This document shows, piece after piece, positions 58,260 to 64,000 of a stretch of 64,000 nt of DNA. The stretch comes from Methanosphaera sp. WGK6 (GTDB lineage: Archaea; Methanobacteriota; Methanobacteria; Methanobacteriales; Methanobacteriaceae), in assembly GCF_001729965.1 (NCBI RefSeq), contig NZ_JRWK01000007.1, positions 1-64,000 of the forward strand, given 5' to 3'. The notes beneath the pieces were generated by a model that saw only the letters and a list, made by a program, of their open reading frames with translations, was not told the origin of the DNA and searched no databases. The position numbers were made by a program, and so were the translations under genes. The first letter of the stretch is position 1. Every line of letters starts with the position of its first letter.

Positions 58260-58838
58260 TTATTCATTTTTTTCCTCAAAAATTTGTGCTTGGAATTTAT
58301 ATAGCTTAGTATCATTTTCTTTCCATGCATCCTTAGGTAAACCTGCTTTATAACATAAATTTTCTAAATAATTATCCATATCCCATCCTTGTTCTAGTGG
58401 AACTTGTGGTAAAAATACACTCACATTATTATTTTTTTCTATTTTAAGTCCATCTACACCTAAGTCTATTTTAGAGAAATATTCTTCAAATATATCTACT
58501 TCAACCAGTTCAGGTTCAGTTAGTATACTAATTTCTATTTCTATATCATCAATTTCTTCAAGTTGTAACATATTAAAGCGATTATCATAAAATGCAGAAT
58601 ATATTGCCATTTCCTGAACTTCTTTGTATAATGGTTCTTCCGCTTCAAAAGTACCTATGCAACCACGTAAGTTATTATTTTTATTTAATGTAACAAAAAC
58701 ACCTAAATGTTTATTGAAATTTTCAGGAATATTAATTAGTTCAGGATATTCTTCATCATTTAAGTAAGATAATATTGCTAACCTAGCTTGTTCAATAAGT
58801 AATTGTCCTTCCTCTTCGGAAAATACAACTTTATTCAC
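58260..58838 (-). CDS. AMMECR1-domain protein
   Basis: A 192-residue protein with the family hallmark LRGCIGTFEAEEPLYKEVQE near residue 57 and FYDNRFNMLQLEEIDDIEIE, DGLKIEKNNN, FLPQVPLEQGWDMDNYLE. The LRGCIG motif suggests an enzyme, but function is unknown. The start is GTG at 58838, overlapping the TAG of tldD by one base (TAGTG), so translation is coupled. Confidence 0.85.
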   Translation of the reverse strand: MNKVVFSEEEGQLLIEQARLAILSYLNDEEYPELINIPENFNKHLGVFVTLNKNNNLRGCIGTFEAEEPLYKEVQEMAIYSAFYDNRFNMLQLEEIDDIEIEISILTEPELVEVDIFEEYFSKIDLGVDGLKIEKNNNVSVFLPQVPLEQGWDMDNYLENLCYKAGLPKDAWKENDTKLYKFQAQIFEEKNE

Positions 58839-60214
58839 TATTGAACACCACCTACTGTTGCTTTACTTACTTTTATATGTGGTCCTCCATCACCTACAGG
58901 TGCTGTTTGACCATCTTTTCCACAGAAACCTACACTTAAATGGAAATCAGATCCTACACCCACTACATTATTTAATATGTCAAGAGTACTTCCAGATAAT
59001 GAAACATCCCTTAGATGATTACCTAATTCCCCATTTTCAATCAAGTATGCTTCTACTGCATTAAATTGGAAAACACCTCTTCCTGTATCTACTTGTCCAC
59101 CACGTGAACCTTTAAGATAAATTCCATCAGCCATATCTTCAATTAATTCATCAAATGAGGATTCACCTGGTTGAATATATGTATTACTCATACGAACAAT
59201 TGGTTGATCTTTAATTATTGATCTTGCATTTCCACTAGATTCTCTCCCTAATTTTTTAGCAGTTTCACGTGAACTAAGTATTGATTTTAATTCACCATTT
59301 TCTACAAGTACATTTTTAGATGTTTTTGTTCCTTCAACATCATATGGATAATATCCAAATCCATCTTCCCTACTTGCATCATCAACTACTGTTATTAAAT
59401 CAGACCCAATTTTTTGACCAAGTTTTCCTTTTAGTATTGAATCATTTTGAAGAATAATATCTGCTTCTGAAGCATGCCCTAATGCTTCATGAATAAATAC
59501 CCCTGCAAGTTCAGAATCTAATATAACTGGAAAATCACCAGAAGGTGGTGTTTTTGCATCAAGTAAACTTATTGCTTTTTGAGATATACTTCTTCCAAAT
59601 TCTTCCAAATCTGCATTTTTTATTATTTCAAAACCTTGTACTCCACCAAGACTTTTATGTCCAATTTGCATTACTTCACCATTAGAAGCAACAGAATTCA
59701 TTGAAAAAATTATTCTATTATTTTCTGAAAGAATATTTGTTCCTTCAGTGCTTAGTAATAGATTTTTTGATTCTGATTCAGAAAAGGTTATATTTGTACT
59801 TTGAATGCCTTCTAGTTGTGCTGCTTTATCTGCTTCTTTCATAGTTTCAATTTTTTCTTCAAAAGATACATCATTTAGTTTGATTTTTGCTTTCGAATCT
59901 ACTATGTCTTCTTGTGGATTTGCTTGTGTTAATTCAACATCACTACTTAATTGACTTGCAAGTGTTGTTGCTTTATCTGCTACTTCTTCAACCTTATTTA
60001 TATCTGTTGTGAATGCTGAACCCCATGCACCATTTTGTAGTACTCGTATACCTACTGAAAAATTCATACCTGTGTCTACATTATCTATTTTACTATCTTT
60101 CATTACAATAGTATTATTTATTGAGTCACCTACACGTAGATCAGCATAATCCACTCTAGATTCTAATTTATTAATTATTTTTTGAAAATAATCAATATCT
60201 ATTTCACCAGTCAT
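58838..60214 (-). CDS. tldD: TldD family metalloprotease
   Basis: A 458-residue peptidase U62-type protein. The metal-binding motif FIHEALGHASEAD lies near residue 240, and C-terminal GDGGPHIKVSKATVGG is typical. In bacteria TldD works with TldE in processing small peptides; no adjacent tldE is visible. GGAGG precedes the ATG at 60214. It heads the tldD/AMMECR1/nog1 operon. Confidence 0.85.
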   Translation of the reverse strand: MTGEIDIDYFQKIINKLESRVDYADLRVGDSINNTIVMKDSKIDNVDTGMNFSVGIRVLQNGAWGSAFTTDINKVEEVADKATTLASQLSSDVELTQANPQEDIVDSKAKIKLNDVSFEEKIETMKEADKAAQLEGIQSTNITFSESESKNLLLSTEGTNILSENNRIIFSMNSVASNGEVMQIGHKSLGGVQGFEIIKNADLEEFGRSISQKAISLLDAKTPPSGDFPVILDSELAGVFIHEALGHASEADIILQNDSILKGKLGQKIGSDLITVVDDASREDGFGYYPYDVEGTKTSKNVLVENGELKSILSSRETAKKLGRESSGNARSIIKDQPIVRMSNTYIQPGESSFDELIEDMADGIYLKGSRGGQVDTGRGVFQFNAVEAYLIENGELGNHLRDVSLSGSTLDILNNVVGVGSDFHLSVGFCGKDGQTAPVGDGGPHIKVSKATVGGVQ

Positions 60215-60466
60215 GTTTTAGTCCTCCTTTTTATTTTATGTTGTGAATTTAATGTGATGTAATTATTTAAAATTAATTTAGGTTAAGTTTAATTAAAAAA
60301 TAGATTTCTTGTTATGATTTTTGTTTAATTTTATCTATTATTAGTATTTATATATATTTAATATACTTAATAATCTTTTATATTGGACTAGTAGAAATAA
60401 GTGAAAAGTTTAATTTAAAAAAATAAGTTTGTAAAAAAGATAAAGAAAATTAGTTTTTCTAAAAAA

Positions 60467-61306
60467 TTATTTTAATTTTTTAGCTAATACTGTTTTTGCT
60501 TCACCCACTGTTAATGGATAACCTTCCTTGAAAGTTATATTATATTCTTTGTCTAAATCATTGAATAATTGCCCAATCCAAGGTAATCGTAAATCAGCTT
60601 CTTTAATAATTTCTTCATCCATAAATATATCCTTACAATTTCCTGATTTGATAATTTTTCCACCAATTATTACGTGAATATCATCAGAATACATTGGTAC
60701 TAAGTCAACATCATGTGTTGAAATAATAATTGTCATTCCTTCTGCATTTAAGTCATATAATAATTGCATGATACTTGAAGCACCATTTGGATCTAATCCA
60801 CTTGTAGGTTCATCCAAAACCATTATTTTTGGTTGCATGGAAAGAATTCCTGCAATTGCAACACGTTTTTTCTGACCTCCACTTAAATGGTGTGGTGCTT
60901 TGTTTGCTACATGTGCCATTCCTACTTTTTCAAGTGCATCCATTGATCGTTTTTTTACTTCATCTTCAGGTAATCCCATATTCATTGGTCCAAATGCAAC
61001 ATCTTCAAATACTGTTGGTGCAAATAGTTGGTCATCAGGATTTTGAAATACGATTCCTACTTCTTGTCTTGCTCCAAGTAAACTTTTTTTATCATATTTT
61101 AAAGTTTTACCTTCAATTTCAACTGAACCACTTGTAGGTTCTATTATCCCATTAAAATGTAGGAAAAAAGTACTTTTTCCTGCTCCATTAGGACCTAATA
61201 AAGATACCATTGAACCTTCTTCAATTTTAAAGTTAATTCCTTTAAGAGCATTTGTTCCATCAGGATAAGTATAGATTAACTCTTTAGTTTCTAATATTGT
61301 TGTCAT
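60467..61306 (-). CDS. cbiO: Cobalt ECF transporter ATPase CbiO
   Basis: About 279 residues. ABC ATPase with GPNGAGKST, FQNPDDQLFAPTVFEDVAFG (a Q-loop typical of ECF transporter ATPases), LSGGQKKRVAIAGIL, MVLDEPTSGLDP and HDVD. It powers cobalt uptake with CbiM, CbiN and CbiQ. The start is the ATG at 61306 (MTTILETKEL); the ATG at 61315 lies in the AGGATGAT ribosome binding site. Last gene of the cbiMNQO operon. Confidence 0.92.
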   Translation of the reverse strand: MTTILETKELIYTYPDGTNALKGINFKIEEGSMVSLLGPNGAGKSTFFLHFNGIIEPTSGSVEIEGKTLKYDKKSLLGARQEVGIVFQNPDDQLFAPTVFEDVAFGPMNMGLPEDEVKKRSMDALEKVGMAHVANKAPHHLSGGQKKRVAIAGILSMQPKIMVLDEPTSGLDPNGASSIMQLLYDLNAEGMTIIISTHDVDLVPMYSDDIHVIIGGKIIKSGNCKDIFMDEEIIKEADLRLPWIGQLFNDLDKEYNITFKEGYPLTVGEAKTVLAKKLK

Positions 61307-61340
61307 TAAAATCATCCTATAATAAAAATTATTTATTTAT

Positions 61341-62147
61341 CTAAATTAGTACTGGTACTACATTAATTGTTCCTGTTATATATATTCCATATGCCACTAG
61401 TACTTCAAATACTATTAAACAAATCCATTCAATTGCAGAAATATCTTTAATATTATCCCCTTGACGAATCATGTTTAAACGTCCATTATATCCTCTTGAA
61501 GCTAATGCTTTATAAGATATTTCTCCTTGTTCCCATGTTCTAATAAATACCATTCCAGCTAGTGATGCAAGACAGTGCATCCAACTCATATAACTATGAT
61601 ATCCAAGTCTTGTTTTTTGTGAATTGTACATTGTTGCAGTTACATCTAAGAATAAGAAAATGTATCTGTACATGAGTATTGCTAAATCAGTTAATATTGA
61701 TGGAACATGTAAATCATGGAATATACCAAATACTCTGTTCATAGGTGTAGTTAATATAAGAACAGCTAAAGCTGAAACACCACCCATAACTTTGAAAAAT
61801 ACAAGTACTCCCCTATTTAGACCATCAGCTGTAATACCCCAACCGAATATACCTAAGTTCCATATGTGATCACCAACTCCAAAGAAGAAAGCCATGAAAA
61901 TTACAGAAATTAATGCAAAACCAAATGGAACTGCCATGAACGTAGCATAAAATTTAGCAGGTATTTTTGCTTTTCCTATAATAATTATAGTACATATTAT
62001 GAAAATTAGGAAAGGTACGATTGGTGAGTTAGCAAATAAGTTTATAATTAATGTTAATACAGCAAATAATGTCTTATAATAAATATTATTTTCACTTAAA
62101 TTATTATGTGCTGTATAATGATCTAAAGTGTCTTCAAATATTGACAT
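61341..62147 (-). CDS. cbiQ: Cobalt ECF transporter transmembrane protein CbiQ
   Basis: A 268-residue membrane protein with about five to six helices. It has the family's conserved interface with the ATPase: SLAGMVFIRTWEQGEISYKA followed by LASRGYNG (an A-R-G motif). It couples ATP hydrolysis to CbiM. GGTGA precedes the ATG. 74 bases separate it from cbiN. Confidence 0.9.
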   Translation of the reverse strand: MSIFEDTLDHYTAHNNLSENNIYYKTLFAVLTLIINLFANSPIVPFLIFIICTIIIIGKAKIPAKFYATFMAVPFGFALISVIFMAFFFGVGDHIWNLGIFGWGITADGLNRGVLVFFKVMGGVSALAVLILTTPMNRVFGIFHDLHVPSILTDLAILMYRYIFLFLDVTATMYNSQKTRLGYHSYMSWMHCLASLAGMVFIRTWEQGEISYKALASRGYNGRLNMIRQGDNIKDISAIEWICLIVFEVLVAYGIYITGTINVVPVLI

Positions 62148-62221
62148 AATTATTCACCACTTCATAAAAAAAAAATCTAAAATAAGTTTTAAGAAAAAGA
62201 ATAAATTATATTAGAATATAA

Positions 62222-62521
62222 TTATTCTTTTCTAGCTTTTCTTCCACCATGCCAGTAACCAAAGATATATCCAATGATTATAGCACCAATTGCTGCTTGG
62301 AGACAGAAAATTAAACTTTCAATTTCTCCACTAGGTGGTTCCCAAAGAGGTTCTGCCCATACTTCATAGTCTGGGTTATTTTCTTCGATTGCTTCTCCTC
62401 CAGTATCATCAGATCCACCGAAGTAACCTTCGTCTTCACCTACACCATTATATATAATGAGAGGAGCTAAGATTAATATTGCTACTATAACTAGTAAACC
62501 AATTTGTTTATAATTTACCAT
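62222..62521 (-). CDS. cbiN: Cobalt transport protein CbiN
   Basis: About 99 residues with two transmembrane helices: IGLLVIVAILILAPLIIY near the N-terminus and CLQAAIGAIIIGYIFGYW near the C-terminus, separated by an acidic, Gly-rich loop (GVGEDEGYFGGSDDTGGEAI). This is CbiN architecture. The start is the ATG at 62521, one base after the cbiM stop; AGGAG lies 10 bases upstream inside cbiM. The ATG at 62551 would overlap cbiM. Confidence 0.88.
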   Translation of the reverse strand: MVNYKQIGLLVIVAILILAPLIIYNGVGEDEGYFGGSDDTGGEAIEENNPDYEVWAEPLWEPPSGEIESLIFCLQAAIGAIIIGYIFGYWHGGRKARKE

Positions 62522-62522
62522 C

Positions 62523-63197
62523 TTAATTTGCTCCTGCTTCTTTTTCATCAATTATATTTAATTTAACAAGAATATCTGGTCTTGCATCACTAATATAATT
62601 GTAAATAACTGTTGTTAATATACCTTCAGCAATTGCTAATGGTATTTGAGTTATAGCAAATATTACTAAGAATGTAACTAAAGCTTCACCGAAACTTGGT
62701 TTTGGGAAAGCTAATGATAATTCTATTGCTGTCATAACATAAGTCATTAAATCTGCTACAAATGCTGTGAAAAACATTGAAATTGGAGCAGATATGTTTA
62801 TTTTTCTAAGTCCTTTCCATACTAACCATCCACATAATGGACCTACTATACCCATAGAGAATATGTTTGCTCCGATAGTAGTTAATCCACCGTGTGCTAA
62901 GAGGATAGCTTGGAATAATAATACTATTACAGATAATACTGCTGTTACTGCTGGTCCAAAGAATACTGCACCTAAACCATTACCACATGGGTGTGAACAA
63001 CTTCCTGTAACTGATGGCATTTTTAATGAAGAAAGAATAAACATGAAAGCACCTGAAAGTGCTAATAATGGCATTGCTTCGTCATTATTTTCTGTTGCTT
63101 TCTTAATTTGCATAATACCATAGATTACTACAGGAATACATATGATAATCCATAAAGCACACCATTCTGGAGGCAAGTAACCTTCCATAATGTGCAT
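62523..63197 (-). CDS. cbiM: Cobalt transport substrate-binding membrane protein CbiM
   Basis: A 224-residue membrane protein. The N-terminal MHIMEGYLPPEWC contributes the metal-binding Met-His motif, and SGAFMFILSSLKMPSVTGSC followed by SHPCGNGLGAVFFG is diagnostic. It determines metal specificity in the ECF-type transporter, cobalt versus nickel; a separate CbiN favours cobalt. GGAGG precedes the ATG. First gene of the operon. Confidence 0.92.
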   Translation of the reverse strand: MHIMEGYLPPEWCALWIIICIPVVIYGIMQIKKATENNDEAMPLLALSGAFMFILSSLKMPSVTGSCSHPCGNGLGAVFFGPAVTAVLSVIVLLFQAILLAHGGLTTIGANIFSMGIVGPLCGWLVWKGLRKINISAPISMFFTAFVADLMTYVMTAIELSLAFPKPSFGEALVTFLVIFAITQIPLAIAEGILTTVIYNYISDARPDILVKLNIIDEKEAGAN

Positions 63198-63856
63198 TTT
63201 TGATTTTCCTCCATATTATAAATTAATAATAATCTAATAATCTACTTATTTTATTACTCAATTAAAGTTAAACCATATAATAAAATAATAATTATAGATA
63301 TATTAAATATACTATTTAAATATTCTGGGAAGTCATTAAACTTTAATTTAATTTTAAGGATAAACTAAATTTATAAAATAAATATTTATTTTTATAAAAA
63401 TTTAAAACAAAACACATATAGAACAAAAATTATAAAATAAACCTCATAAAACTAAAAAAATAAAAAATAAACTAAAAAATAAAATTAAATCAATTTTACT
63501 AGAAAAATAACCTAGAAAAAATTATTTAAAAGAAAAACAATAGTTTTAAAAGAGTAAATAGTTATTTATTAAAATCATGACCTAAAAACAAACAAAAATT
63601 AAAAATATATTCAAAATTAATATGAAAACATGAATTATAACTTTGAACAACAAATTAAATCCAAAAAAATAGCTTATCTACTAAAAATTCAAATAATACT
63701 ACACAACACCACTATTTGTTCCATGCAAAAAATTCATTATAACACCCACATCCTATAAAATAAACATGAACTACATTATTAAGAACTGCATTTAAGAAAT
63801 AGTTTCATAAAAAAAAATGCAACTTATTTTTATTTCAAAAAATAAAACATATAACT
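63198..63856. other. Divergent AT-rich region between cbiM and pyrF
   Basis: About 660 bases with no gene seen on either strand. It should contain the cbiMNQO promoter (TATA-like ATTATATGG near 63270 on the minus strand) and the pyrF promoter. I find no B12 riboswitch consensus. A perfect 16-base AT palindrome AAATAAATATTTATTT lies at 63376-63391, easily explained by base composition. Confidence 0.4.
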
Positions 63857-64000
63857 ATGAAAGTTAAAAATCAAATTATTTTAGCATTAGATGTAGAAGA
63901 AAAAGATGAAGCTTATAGTATTCTAGATCAAACTACTGAATATTTAGATACAATTAAAATTGGTTATCCTTTAACACTAGCCGAAGGACCATCTATTATT
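63857..64000 (+). CDS. pyrF: Orotidine-5'-phosphate decarboxylase, 5' part
   Basis: The first 48 codons run to the window edge. MKVKNQIILALDVEEKDEAY contains the conserved LALDV strand (substrate-contacting Asp), and TIKIGYPLTLAEG contains the K-x-G-x-P-L region of archaeal enzymes. It makes UMP in pyrimidine synthesis. No Shine-Dalgarno is visible before the ATG. Confidence 0.82.
   Translation, partial: MKVKNQIILALDVEEKDEAYSILDQTTEYLDTIKIGYPLTLAEGPSII

Noticed and set aside
62521-62551. CbiN start at 62551
   Set aside because: It adds a charged stretch overlapping cbiM; the ATG at 62521 follows AGGAG and matches the normal short N-terminus.
63376-63391. 16-base AT palindrome as an operator
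   Set aside because: Consists only of A and T; expected by chance in this region.
63198-63856. Possible cobalamin riboswitch upstream of cbiM
   Set aside because: No B12-box-like or G/C-rich conserved core is visible in the AT-rich leader, and such riboswitches are rare in archaea.

Overview
The window is very AT-rich archaeal DNA, almost certainly from a methanogen of the order Methanobacteriales and most likely the genus Methanosphaera. The reasoning: it encodes a methylcobamide:CoM methyltransferase (MtaA family), the methyl-CoM reductase activation ATPase AtwA, methanofuran synthesis (MfnB), adenosylcobinamide salvage (CbiZ), a CbiMNQO cobalt transporter, archaeal replication factor C, archaeal PheS, 2-phosphoglycerate kinase and four giant Asn/Thr-rich adhesin-like proteins. 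Ribosome binding sites match AGGAGGTGAT. No species name can be proved from the sequence alone.

Layout. 1-870: an almost gene-free AT-rich stretch with a perfect 16-bp CsoR/CstR-like operator. 870-9394: an Fe-S aldo/keto reductase, a cupin, a UvrA-like ATPase, a secreted thermonuclease, a CDP-alcohol phosphatidyltransferase, and a three-gene fumarate-reductase-like operon whose membrane subunit carries one His in each of four helices. 9395-15701: an accessory-looking block with a frameshifted NUDIX (MutT) gene overlapping a PLD/SF2-helicase/DUF3427 gene, a 58-residue antitoxin-like protein, an internally duplicated zinc-ribbon methyltransferase, and a Ser-rich anchored protein. 15730-34440: mtaA, then four adhesin-like genes on one strand (about 17.5 kb) with near-identical 3' ends. 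34839-63197: mostly housekeeping genes: atwA/uspA, cbiZ, tRNA-Gln, nadM, an HD hydrolase, guaB, a citG-like/pheS/small coil/mfnB cluster, hemB, agmatinase, rfcS/rfcL, RNase Z, nadC, a possible histone-fold protein, zpr1/nitroreductase, 2-phosphoglycerate kinase, hsp20, tldD/AMMECR1/nog1 and cbiMNQO. The right edge holds the start of pyrF.

How the genes fit together. Cobalt import (cbiMNQO), cobinamide salvage (cbiZ), early tetrapyrrole synthesis (hemB), MtaA and AtwA all serve corrinoid-dependent methyl-CoM formation and reduction. The adhesins and the Ser-rich protein form a cell-surface block beside mtaA.

Most worth a second look: (a) the NUDIX plus PLD-helicase-DUF3427 module, a candidate defence or nucleic-acid-processing system, with a single-base A-run frameshift in its first gene; (b) mtaA and RNase Z, which both lack ATG/GTG/TTG at the position required by their conserved N-termini and instead have ATA or ATT after a good Shine-Dalgarno; (c) inverted repeats flanking the TATA box of two adhesin promoters; (d) long shared 3' repeats in the adhesins that could drive recombination; (e) the fumarate-reductase-like complex with a cytochrome-b-like subunit in what appears to be a methanogen lineage without cytochromes. 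All calls come from reading the sequence; no database search was run.
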